Below, piece after piece: positions 8,001 to 15,171 of a DNA stretch of 18,876 nt (position 1 is its first letter; each line of letters starts with the position of its first letter). The notes under the pieces were generated by a model. The model ran no database searches. It was not told the origin of the DNA and saw only the letters and a list, made by a program, of their open reading frames with translations. Both the position numbers and the translations under genes were made by a program. The stretch is from Streptomyces aureocirculatus (GTDB taxonomy: Bacteria; Actinomycetota; Actinomycetes; Streptomycetales; Streptomycetaceae): the NCBI RefSeq assembly GCF_000720475.1, contig NZ_JOAP01000077.1, positions 1 to 18,876 on the forward strand, given 5' to 3'.

Positions 8001-11000
8001 CTCTACCGCCAGTAGTCGGCCGCCGGAACTGAGCAATCGGCTGACGCGTCGTAGGGCGGTGGTCAGGTCGGCCGCGGTGTGTAGGGCGTTGGCGGCCAGG
8101 ATGACGTCGAATCCGCCTTCGGCCAGCCCCTGGTCGTGTGGATCGGCGTTGAGGTCGAAGGTGCGGTAGTCGATGAAGTCGTAGGCGGCGAACCGGTGCT
8201 CGGAGGGGCTGAGCAAGGTCTTCGAGATGTCAGTGAAGGTGTAGTGGGTCTGCTCGGCGGGCAGTGCCGACAGGATGGCGGCGGTGAGGCCTCCGGTGCC
8301 CGCTCCGATCTCCAGGATCCTCAGCGGTCGGTCCTTGGGCCAGCATCGGACGATTTCCTCCACCACGGTACGGGTGAGGAGGTTGGTGAACCGGTTGCGC
8401 GGGCCGAGGTCGAAGAACTGCTGGTAGCGGGTTGTGTCCGAGGTCAGCAGCTCGATCGGGTCGATGGTGCCGCGCAGCAGCCCGGGCAGGTGTTGCAGGT
8501 GCCGGGCTGCCAGGCCGACTTCGGGGCCGCCAGCGGGATTCTGCGTGAGCAGCGCGCGCAGGGCCTCTGCGTCCCGGGGCGGCTCGTCTGTCAGCTGCCA
8601 TCGGCCGTCGGGCCGCAGGCGGGTGACACCGTACCGCTGCAGGTCGGGAAGCACGGCCTTGAGCAGGCGGCGGTGCTGGGGCAGCAGTCCGGCGTCGAGC
8701 AGCTCTTTGATGCTGAAGGGGGCCATGGGCTCCGGTAGGAAGTCCGCGAGCACCTCGGGCCAGCAGCGCGCGATGTAGTCCCGGAGCACGTGGGTGGCGT
8801 GATGCAGTCCGGAGTCCTGCCAGGCCTTGTCGAGTGCGCTGAACCGGTCGTTGGCGGACAACAGCAGTTCGGCAGGGGCTGGTAGTTGGAAATCTGTGCC
8901 TGTGGGGCCGGGCCGGGGGGCGGCCCGCAGGACGGTGCGTTGGATGCTTAGCGGTGTTCGGCCGTTGGGCATCCGCCGCAGGCACAAGCGGTCGATCTCT
9001 ACGGCGACCGTACCGTCTTGATCGGTGATCGTGATGTCCCAGCATGCCTCGGGCTCGACGGCTGTCCGTGCGCGTACGTGGATGAAGCCGGAGGGGCTGG
9101 GTGTCTGCCATACACGCAGGGCGCGTAGGCCGGTGGGCAGGTAGGCGTGGTTGTCCGCGCTCTGTCCGAACAGCAGCGGGGCACCGGCCTGGAAGGCCGC
9201 GTCCAGAATGGGCGGGAAGATCTCCCACGTTTGGTCGGCCTCGTCGTAGCGGTAGGAGGCGAGCACTTGACCGTCGCCGGTCCAGAGATCGTGAAGCAAG
9301 CGGAAGGTGGGGCCGTAGGCGAGGCCGACGCGTTGGCATGCGTCGTAGTACGTCGTGGCGTCGAGGTGGTGCGAGCTGCGCGTCCGCATGGCTTCCGTGT
9401 CGATCGCCGAGGGGGTGCGGCCGATCAGGGCGCGTACTTGGGCGGTTGCTACGGGTCGGCACTCCGTGCCACGGCCTTCGCTGGCGCTGACGGTCACCGT
9501 GCCGCTGTCCGGTTGCACGGCCGTCTGTAGGCGCCGGTCCTCGGGGTCCGGCCAGGACACGGACAGCGGGCGGGTGATGTGCAGATGCCTGACTTCGACC
9601 GGTGCCTGCAGCGCGCGCCGCCCGGCGGCCAGCGCCATCTCGGCGTAGGCGGCGGCTGGCACCACCACCGCTTCGTCGACGAGGTGATCGCCGAGCCAGG
9701 GCATCAACTGGGGCTCGACGGTTGCTTCCCACAGCGGGTGCGGGCCGGGCAGCCTTTCGCCGAGCAGCGGGTGTTCGAACTGGCCTGTGCCGCTGCTGCG
9801 CTCCCAGTCGGTGGGCCCGCCATGCCAGTGATGCCGGCGCTGCCAGGGGTAGGAAGGCAGATCGGCTACGCGGGCGGGATGGGGGAAGTGAACGCGCCAG
9901 TCCAGTTCGGCGTCGGCCGCAATCAGTGCGGCGACGGAGGAGGCCATGGCCTGTGGGCCGGGGGCGTCTCGGTGGAGTGTGGGTACGTGGACGGCGCCGG
10001 TGCGGCGCAGATACGGGCGCAGCACTGGTTGCGGCCCGATCTCCATGACGATGCCCACCCGGTCGTCGAGTGCGTGCGTGGCGGCCTGGGCGAAGCGGAC
10101 CGGCTCGCGCACGTTGCGCCACCAGTACCGGGCTGTCAGTTCCTCGCCGGGAAGGGGGGCGCCCGTGACCGTGGAGATGAACGGGATGCGGGTCGCAGAC
10201 GGAAGGAGGTCTGCCAGAGCGTCGTGCAGGGGGCCGGCGGCGGGAGCCATGGCGCGGCTGTGGAACGCGTAGTCGAGGTCCAGTTCGCGGAAGAAGACGT
10301 CGCGGGCCGCCAGTTCGACGCCCAGAGCGGCCAGTGCGTCCGGGTCTCCTGCCACGGTGACGTCCCGGTCGCTGTTGATCCCGGCAATCTCCAGGGCCTC
10401 TGCATAGGGAGCCAGTGCCTTGCGGGCCTCGTCCTGCGGGAGCCCGACGGCCGCCATACGGCCGCTTCCGGCGGTGGTGGCCTGGGCGCGGCCACGCGCG
10501 GCGATCACCTGCGCGGCCTGGTCCAGGGTGAGCGCGCCGGCGACATGGGCGGCGGCGATCTCGCCGACGCTGTGCCCGAAGACCACCGCCGGACGCACCC
10601 CGCGCGCGGCGAGGTGGGCGCACAGGCCCAACTGGACGGTGAACAGGAGGGGCTGGGCGACCTCGGTGCGGCGCCAGCGGTCCGTCTGCGGGCTGGCCAG
10701 TTCTCCTGCCACCGACCAGTCCAGGTGTGCGGCGAGCGCGGCGTCCGCTTCTTCGACCGCGGCCCGGAAGGCGGGGTCCTCGGCCAGCAGATCGGCGGCC
10801 ATGCCGGGCCACTGGGAGGCGTTGCCACAGAAGGCGTAGGCCACGGCGCCACGGTCCGTCGGTGTGGTGCTGGCTCCCGTGCAGGGCTGACCGTCGACAA
10901 GCTTCTGAAGCTCGTCGGCCGCCTGTTGGGCGCTGCCGGCGAGCACGGTGGCCCGGTGCGCGTGCGTGCTGCGGCGCCGGGTGCTGGTATGGGCCAGGTC

Positions 11001-12425
11001 GTAGAAGTCCTCGGGAGCGTTTTGCCTCAGCTGCGTGGATACCCGGATGGCGAGCTCTTTGAGTGCCGCGGCCGAACGGGCGGAGACCGTCACCGGCAGC
11101 GGGCCGGGGACTGCCGGGACGGCGGGCGGGGAGGCAGGGGGCGCGGTGAGCACGGCATGGGCGTTGACGCCGCCGAAGCCGAAGGAGTTCACGCCGACGG
11201 CGGCCCGCGGATGCAGGTGCACTGCGACGGGCTGCACGGTCGGGGCCAGCCCTAGGCCCGCGAAGTCGATGTGCGGGTTGAGGGGTTGGGCGTGCAGGGT
11301 CGCCGGTGCCGTGCCGTGCCGCAGCACGAGCAGGGCCTTGAACAGCCCCGCCATCCCCGAAGCCGGCTCCAGATGCCCCAGGTTCGACTTCACCGAACCG
11401 ATCGGGAGGCGACCGGCTGCTCGTTGCCGACCCAGAGCCCTTCCGACCGCTTGCGCTTCCGCCGGGTCCCCCACTGCCGTCCCGGTGCCATGTGCCTCGA
11501 AGTAGACTAGGTCGTCAGGAGCGACGTACGTATCCTCATAGACCTCGCGCAACAACGCCTCCTGCGTCGCGGGACTGGGCAGCGCCAGACCCACGGTGCG
11601 CCCGTCGCAGTTGACCCCGGTGCCGGCGATCAACGCGTGGACGCGGTCCCCGTCGGCCACCGCGTCGGCCAGCCGCTTCAGGACGACCACGCCTCCTCCT
11701 TCGGCGCGCACGAAACCGTCGGCCTCGGCCGAGAACGCTGCGCACCGGCCGCGCCGTGACAGCATCGACGCGGCGGAGAACCCGACGAAGCCCTCGGGCC
11801 CGGCCAGCACGTTGACCCCTCCGGCGACAGCGACGCGGCCCGTCCCCTCCAGCAGGGTGCGGCAGGCGCGGTCAAGCGCCACCAAGGAGGAGGAGCAGGC
11901 GGTGTCGATGACCATGCTCGGACCGCGCAGGTCAAGGAAGTAGGACAGGCGGTTGGCGACGATCGACAGGGCTCCGCCGCTCATGCCGTAAGGCGTCTGC
12001 CCCTCCCGCAGCCGTGACTGGAGTCGGGCATAGGACATGTCGGAGACGCCGATGAAGACCGGGGTGGGGGTGCCGGCCAGGGACTCGGCGGGGATACCGG
12101 CATCGTCGAGCGCCTCGACGGCCAGTTCCAGTGCCAGCCGCTGCTGGGGGTCCATGGAAGCGGCCTCGACCGGCGCGATGCCGAAGTACCCCGCGTCGAA
12201 CTCCCCGATATCGGTCAGGAACCCGCCGGCCGCCGTGTAACTGCGAAACGGCCGTTGCTGTCCTGGGTCCACGCGAAGTGCCCGGTCGAAACGGTCCTCG
12301 GGCATCTGGCCCACCAGGTCCCGGCTCTGTGACAGGGCATCCCACAGGCCAGCCAGGTTCATTAGTCCGCCAGGCAAGCGGCAGCCCACTCCGACGATGG
12401 CGATAGCCCGGTCACTCACATCCAT
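5019..12425 (-). CDS. single-module highly reducing type I PKS (KS-AT-DH-cMT-ER-KR-ACP)
   Basis: A 2468-residue megasynthase, likely iterative. KS about 6-428: DTACSSSL with Cys177, HGTGT His312, KSNLGH His351. AT about 528-815: GHSVGE Ser619 and YAFH 719-722, more malonyl- than methylmalonyl-like. DH about 884-1150: His914 in HLVDEAVVVP (Glu replaces the usual Gly), YGPTF 1037-1041, Asp1075/Gln1079. C-methyltransferase about 1340-1545: LEIGAGTGG 1371-1379. Structural KR part about 1555-1735. ER about 1757-2075: NADPH loop HGGAGGIG 1899-1906. KR about 2098-2330: TGGLSGFG 2104-2111, LDD 2190-2192, Ser2233/2234, Tyr2247, Asn2251. ACP about 2370-2447: GLDSL, Ser2407. There is no thioesterase, reductase or condensation domain, no loading module and no docking region, so release must come from another protein. 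It would make a reduced, methyl-branched acyl chain. The layout matches fungal HR-PKSs and, apart from the MT, mycocerosic-acid-type synthases. Product unknown. AAAGAG lies 6 bases before the ATG. I saw no TTA codons. Confidence 0.97.
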   Translation of the reverse strand: MDVSDRAIAIVGVGCRLPGGLMNLAGLWDALSQSRDLVGQMPEDRFDRALRVDPGQQRPFRSYTAAGGFLTDIGEFDAGYFGIAPVEAASMDPQQRLALELAVEALDDAGIPAESLAGTPTPVFIGVSDMSYARLQSRLREGQTPYGMSGGALSIVANRLSYFLDLRGPSMVIDTACSSSLVALDRACRTLLEGTGRVAVAGGVNVLAGPEGFVGFSAASMLSRRGRCAAFSAEADGFVRAEGGGVVVLKRLADAVADGDRVHALIAGTGVNCDGRTVGLALPSPATQEALLREVYEDTYVAPDDLVYFEAHGTGTAVGDPAEAQAVGRALGRQRAAGRLPIGSVKSNLGHLEPASGMAGLFKALLVLRHGTAPATLHAQPLNPHIDFAGLGLAPTVQPVAVHLHPRAAVGVNSFGFGGVNAHAVLTAPPASPPAVPAVPGPLPVTVSARSAAALKELAIRVSTQLRQNAPEDFYDLAHTSTRRRSTHAHRATVLAGSAQQAADELQKLVDGQPCTGASTTPTDRGAVAYAFCGNASQWPGMAADLLAEDPAFRAAVEEADAALAAHLDWSVAGELASPQTDRWRRTEVAQPLLFTVQLGLCAHLAARGVRPAVVFGHSVGEIAAAHVAGALTLDQAAQVIAARGRAQATTAGSGRMAAVGLPQDEARKALAPYAEALEIAGINSDRDVTVAGDPDALAALGVELAARDVFFRELDLDYAFHSRAMAPAAGPLHDALADLLPSATRIPFISTVTGAPLPGEELTARYWWRNVREPVRFAQAATHALDDRVGIVMEIGPQPVLRPYLRRTGAVHVPTLHRDAPGPQAMASSVAALIAADAELDWRVHFPHPARVADLPSYPWQRRHHWHGGPTDWERSSGTGQFEHPLLGERLPGPHPLWEATVEPQLMPWLGDHLVDEAVVVPAAAYAEMALAAGRRALQAPVEVRHLHITRPLSVSWPDPEDRRLQTAVQPDSGTVTVSASEGRGTECRPVATAQVRALIGRTPSAIDTEAMRTRSSHHLDATTYYDACQRVGLAYGPTFRLLHDLWTGDGQVLASYRYDEADQTWEIFPPILDAAFQAGAPLLFGQSADNHAYLPTGLRALRVWQTPSPSGFIHVRARTAVEPEACWDITITDQDGTVAVEIDRLCLRRMPNGRTPLSIQRTVLRAAPRPGPTGTDFQLPAPAELLLSANDRFSALDKAWQDSGLHHATHVLRDYIARCWPEVLADFLPEPMAPFSIKELLDAGLLPQHRRLLKAVLPDLQRYGVTRLRPDGRWQLTDEPPRDAEALRALLTQNPAGGPEVGLAARHLQHLPGLLRGTIDPIELLTSDTTRYQQFFDLGPRNRFTNLLTRTVVEEIVRCWPKDRPLRILEIGAGTGGLTAAILSALPAEQTHYTFTDISKTLLSPSEHRFAAYDFIDYRTFDLNADPHDQGLAEGGFDVILAANALHTAADLTTALRRVSRLLSSGGRLLAVESHDTVQLCGFFGALDSFWRRSDQALRPDSLLLNHEQWPPLLEQCGFTGVVRTGTDTGPDRTQFSLYVAAAQERVIAPSVPSDPPAGTAWTIGVESPAEEPLAQSLAALLVNATVTTLDDMTAPAAQDTQEAVAVLLLAEPQDDPEGITSRTIRRIAAFKALASARDRLPDAVRTRTWLVTRPSGLLPAPERPAYPGDAPIWGAARTLANERPELVIHRVSLDRSDDLADDALRLAKELLDPSAEDEVVLTRGGGRFVPRETERPAQHAPATEPADSFALAVRDPGQSYHLVWQEHPAADPGPGQVVIAVRAAGLNYRDTLQVNGLLPSEAIEGTATARGLGMECAGVVTAVGPGVTAWSPGDRVFGLTPSALASHVVVEAQAVGRIPDGMSFTEAATLPVVFATIHHSLAHLARLAPGETVLVHGGAGGIGLAVLQYARLTGAKVIATAGSETKRDLLTALGADHVLDSRTLEFVARVRELTGGRGVDVVVNSLSGQAIARSLELLRPGGRFVELGKRDMLEDRPLPARPFLYNLTYFGVDLNGLLSEPEAARELFTEVVDKIHVGDYQPLPHVAYPAARVHEAFRLLQHSRHTGKVIVSFAAFDEPVPVQPAPAAPRPLDPAGTYLVTGGLSGFGAATADWLADHGAGHLALVSRQGPNAPEADTVLERLTRRGVTATPYAADVTDESAMRRVMAAVATTGHPLRGVVHCAMQLDDAPLTDLSDERFAAVLATKAAGATVLHRLTADQDLDLFLLWSSMAGCLGNMHQAPYVAGNNYLEALARARRHTGLPSTTISWGAVSQTGYVARNNLHTALHSLGIEPVDADALLAAADSVLADGTDVAGISKMGWARARRVLPALAAPRFLQIIPAHAAASDDSREELLRSLDSMTAEDALQAITKSLAGLLATVMHTDPTELPTDRPLREFGLDSLMGAELLVRTREYFDIRLSPAELQAEEGSLSRIARLIHQRLNTQHAVSGTDTPSKPADAPA
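12358..12370 (+). promoter_or_regulatory. copy 1 of TCATTAGT motif, inside PKS 5' end
   Basis: GTTCATTAGTCCG, identical over its first 10 bases to 12491-12500. It lies within PKS codons 19-23 and forces a rare CTA leucine codon at residue 21. It may be an operator site overlapping the gene start; not proven. Confidence 0.3.
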
Positions 12426-12574
12426 ACCTAACTCTTTCTGTTCTGTCGTCTCTCCAAAATGCTCCCATATATGTAAGTGATTACTAAGCAGTTCATTAGT
12501 TCGGAAAGTAACCCTTTTGCGTGCAATGGTTTAGTACGCGCAGTTCCGTCATGGTGTTCGCTTACGATGACGGT
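12426..12574. promoter_or_regulatory. divergent promoter region between PKS and KASIII-like gene
   Basis: A 149-bp spacer separates two divergent starts. It is far more AT-rich than its surroundings. It contains the palindrome GTAA-GTGA-TTAC (12473-12484), overlapping an inverted pair ACTAA (12483-12487) / TTAGT (12496-12500) with an 8-base spacer, and copy 2 of the TCATTAGT motif. Such a region normally drives both genes and is a likely binding site for a regulator such as the TetR protein at 17216-18007. I cannot assign -10/-35 boxes with confidence. Confidence 0.65.
12491..12503 (+). promoter_or_regulatory. copy 2 of TCATTAGT motif, in divergent promoter
   Basis: GTTCATTAGTTCG. It shares 10 identical bases with 12358-12367 and the core TCATTAGT plus TTCGG with 15477-15490. 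Its central position between the PKS and KASIII-like genes makes it the best operator candidate of the three copies. Confidence 0.35.
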
Positions 12575-13603
12575 ATGTCTCCTGTCGTGCGTGCCCGGTT
12601 GGCAACCGCCGCGGTCCATCTGCCCTCCCGTTACCGGACCATGGAAGAGGCCCGTACCCGCATCGCCCGCTCGGGCAGTGCCTTCGTCCCTCCGGTCGGC
12701 CTGCTGGAAGACCTCACGGGAGTGCGAGGCGTGCACGAGAAGGCCGAGAGCGAACAGGCATCCGACCTCGCCGTTGCCGCCGCCACCAAGGCCCTGGAAT
12801 CTGCCGGATGCGCCATCGGGGACGTGGACCTACTGCTCTTCACCGCCTGCAGCCAAGACCTCATCGAGCCAGCCACCGCGCACATCGTCGCCGCGAAACT
12901 CGGCGCCACCTGCCCGGCTCTCGATGTGAAGAACGCCTGCAACAGCGTGCTCAACGGCATCGAAATCGCCTCCGCGTTCATCGAGGCGGGCCGGTACGGC
13001 ACCGTGCTGATCACCTGCGGCGAGGCATGCACACTCGCCGCCCGCTGGGACGTGCCCAGTTACGATGCCTTCTTGCGGGCCATGCCCGGGTACACGATCT
13101 CGGACGCCGGCGCCGCCCTGCTGCTCACCGCAACCCCGGTCACCGACGGCGGGCCCGGCATCCTGAAAGCCACCTTCGGCGCGGACTCCAGCGCCTGGAG
13201 CGCCTGCACCCTGGCGGCAGGGGGCACCATGCATCACCGCCTGAACGACCCGGAGGCCACCTACCTCCGGCTCAACGGGGACCTGCTGCGCGACATCGTC
13301 CTCGATTTTTTGCCCAACGCCCTTGAGTACTGGGGCGCGGATGCGGACGACGCCCGGCGCAGCGCGTTCATCGCCTTCCACCAGACCAGCGTCGCGCAGT
13401 ACCACGAGGTGATCGAGAAGCTCGGCCTGCCTCCCTACCGTTGCCTTCCCACCGTCGCCGAACACGGCAACACTGCATCGGCCTCCCTGCCCCTCCAACT
13501 GGTCACGGCCATGGAAAGCAACCGACTGGAGCGCGGTGACACGGTCACGCTGATCGGCCTGGCCAGCGGGCTGAGCGCAGGACTCGTCCTGATCCGCCTG
13601 TGA
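12575..13603 (+). CDS. ketosynthase III-like (3-oxoacyl-ACP synthase III family) enzyme
   Basis: A 342-residue thiolase-fold enzyme of the KASIII family. Members make a C-C bond from an acyl-CoA starter and malonyl-ACP, or transfer acyl groups to O or N acceptors. I chose ATG 12575 (MSPVVRARLATAAVHLP) because family members begin a few residues before this first strand; ATG 12551 is the alternative, and neither has a strong Shine-Dalgarno sequence. Catalytic residues are intact: Cys122 in DVKNACNSVLNG, His269 in FHQTS, Asn299 in HGNTASASLPL. Residues after the Cys (NS instead of SG) and HQTS instead of HQAN depart from housekeeping FabH and suggest a specialised role. Divergent from the PKS, which lacks a release domain; it may supply the starter or off-load the finished chain (inference). 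Length is normal for the family. Confidence 0.9.
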   Translation: MSPVVRARLATAAVHLPSRYRTMEEARTRIARSGSAFVPPVGLLEDLTGVRGVHEKAESEQASDLAVAAATKALESAGCAIGDVDLLLFTACSQDLIEPATAHIVAAKLGATCPALDVKNACNSVLNGIEIASAFIEAGRYGTVLITCGEACTLAARWDVPSYDAFLRAMPGYTISDAGAALLLTATPVTDGGPGILKATFGADSSAWSACTLAAGGTMHHRLNDPEATYLRLNGDLLRDIVLDFLPNALEYWGADADDARRSAFIAFHQTSVAQYHEVIEKLGLPPYRCLPTVAEHGNTASASLPLQLVTAMESNRLERGDTVTLIGLASGLSAGLVLIRL

Positions 13604-14307
13604 ACCCAGGACACACGCCGCAGCGGGGGCAACTCTCCACGGACTTCGTCGTGCAGGCGTAGAGCCGGCCAAGAGCTCAAGGCTTTGCTCACTGCGCGCA
13701 CGAGTAGTTGGCACATACCGGGGCACGACTGCCGTTCTCTTCAACTGCCGGAACGAGGAGCCGGGCGACGGCCTGAGAGTCCTCTGGACACGGCCGAGCA
13801 TCCGTTGCGCGGCGCGTAGAACTGGTGGGCCGACTGTGGAACGGCCGGAGATGACGGCGCTCACCGCAGCGTCGCGGACATAACTCTCGCCGCCCCCGTA
13901 TGGAAAGGCCGGCGACCGAGACATCGACAGGCACGGCACATAGGCGACGCGGCAACCGGTGCCCCGGGGCACTGATGGGTAGAGGGCCGCATCAGCCCGG
14001 TGGCCGTGCCTTTGCTGCACGGCCAAGGCACGCACATCCCCGCATGGGTCCACTCGTCGGGCTTCACACTGCCTCAGGCGAGGAACGGGCAACCGTAAGC
14101 GGTGCGAAGCAGACGCTCGTGGGCACGTCCCGAGGCAAAGAGCCCGCCCGCCGCAAGGCATGATGACGGTGGCGTCCTGGCTGGCGGGGCGCCATGGACA
14201 GAGGCACACCACCGACGCCGCGTTCACCCACTGCCGCAGCCAGAACGGCGCTGACGGCCCATCTTCGACACCAGCCTCACCGGCGCCCGGCACGAGGTAG
14301 GTGTCTG
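13604..14307. other. about 700 bp without a convincing gene
   Basis: This lies between the KASIII-like gene and the end of the convergent SDR gene. A minus-strand frame opens with GTG at 14350, overlapping the SDR stop as GTGA, and has G/C-rich third positions for about 60 codons (VLPPADTYLVPGAGEAG, WLRQWVNAASVVC). It then loses codon bias and runs antisense through the KASIII-like gene, so it is not accepted as a gene. A 43-codon plus-strand frame at 14160-14291 is likewise unsupported. This may be decayed sequence. Confidence 0.5.
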
Positions 14308-14332
14308 CCGGCGGCAGGACACCGGCCGCCGG
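14308..14332 (-). terminator. GC-rich hairpin after the SDR gene
   Basis: CCGGCGGC at 14308-14315 pairs perfectly with GCCGCCGG at 14325-14332 around a 9-base loop. It starts about 15 bases downstream of the SDR stop on the minus strand, the right place for its terminator. There is no T-run. Confidence 0.5.
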
Positions 14333-14346
14333 AACCACACTGCTCG

Positions 14347-15171
14347 TCACCCCTTGTCGGCACTCACGACCATGCGCGCCACCATGTCAAGGGCGGCGGA
14401 CGGAAGAAGGAAAGCGGCTCGTGCCGCGACCGACTCAACACCGATTCGGTACCGGCGTCGAGGTGACCGGACGCTCAGTGCTCGACGAACGGTACGGGCG
14501 ACCACGTCGGGGCCTGGAGGGGTGCGCATGGTAATGGCACGGCGGACGGTGGTATGCGCGGTCTCGAACCGTGAACCGGGGGGGAGCCCCGTCAAGGCAT
14601 TGGAGAGCATGGGGGTGTCGATGAATCCCGGTTCGATGAGTGAAACTTGGACTCCGGTGGTTGCCAGCTCTCGTCGTAGGGCATCGGTCAGCGCTTCCAA
14701 CGCATGCTTGCTGGCGCAGTACCAGCCGTTGAGCGGCACGGAGACCAGGCCACCGGCGGAACTCATCTGCACGATGCGGCCCTCGCCGCGGTGGCGCATC
14801 CCCGGCAGGACAAGCCGGGTCATCCGAGCCACGCCGAGCAGGTTGGTTTCGAGCATGGCGCGGGCGTCGCTCTCGGAGACCTCCTCAAAGGCACCCGGGA
14901 CCGCGATGCCGGCGTTGTTGACGAGTGCCCATGGGCCCCCGCCGGTCGACTCGTTGATCCGAATAACGGCGTTCTGGCAGGACTGTGGATCGGTCACATC
15001 AAGCAGAACGGTGCTCAGTTCGGTGCCTTGTGCCTGAGCGGCAACGGTAAGCCCTTCGGCTTTCTCTGCGCTGCGGGCGGTGGCAATGACCCGGAAGCCG
15101 TTGGCGGCCAGATCTAGCGCGGTGGTACGGCCGATACCGCTGGTGGCTCCGGTGACGACAACGCTCTTCAC
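14347..15171 (-). CDS. short-chain dehydrogenase/reductase (SDR)
   Basis: A 274-residue classical SDR that would oxidise or reduce an alcohol/ketone with NAD(P)(H) in the cytoplasm. The open frame extends upstream to 15402, but I set the start at GTG 15171 because GGAAGGA lies about 7 bases before it and the cofactor strand begins at once (VKSVVVTGATSGIG). Motifs: TGATSGIG 7-14, DVT 58-60, NNAG 85-88, Ser137/138, YCASK with Tyr151 and Lys155, then EPGFIDTPM. Arg33 in ATARS favours NADP(H). The C-terminal 60 residues are hydrophobic/basic, as in long-chain-substrate SDRs. It could act on the nearby PKS product, but it stands alone on the minus strand about 740 bp from the KASIII-like gene, so membership of the pathway is inference. 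Confidence 0.92.
   Translation of the reverse strand: MKSVVVTGATSGIGRTTALDLAANGFRVIATARSAEKAEGLTVAAQAQGTELSTVLLDVTDPQSCQNAVIRINESTGGGPWALVNNAGIAVPGAFEEVSESDARAMLETNLLGVARMTRLVLPGMRHRGEGRIVQMSSAGGLVSVPLNGWYCASKHALEALTDALRRELATTGVQVSLIEPGFIDTPMLSNALTGLPPGSRFETAHTTVRRAITMRTPPGPDVVARTVRRALSVRSPRRRYRIGVESVAARAAFLLPSAALDMVARMVVSADKG

Noticed and set aside
8230..10812. 860-codon minus-strand open frame inside the PKS region
   Set aside because: Extremely Arg/Pro/Gly-rich out-of-frame shadow of the PKS; the same happens with several long frames on both strands here.
9579..11255. 558-codon plus-strand open frame
   Set aside because: Antisense shadow of the PKS AT/DH coding region; Gly/Arg-rich and without a motif.
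14160..14291. 43-codon plus-strand frame with G/C-rich third positions
   Set aside because: Too short, poor ribosome binding site spacing and no recognisable sequence.
12830..14350. 506-codon minus-strand open frame starting with GTG that overlaps the SDR stop
   Set aside because: Its second half is antisense to the well-supported KASIII-like gene, codon bias fades after about 60 codons, and no domain is recognisable.
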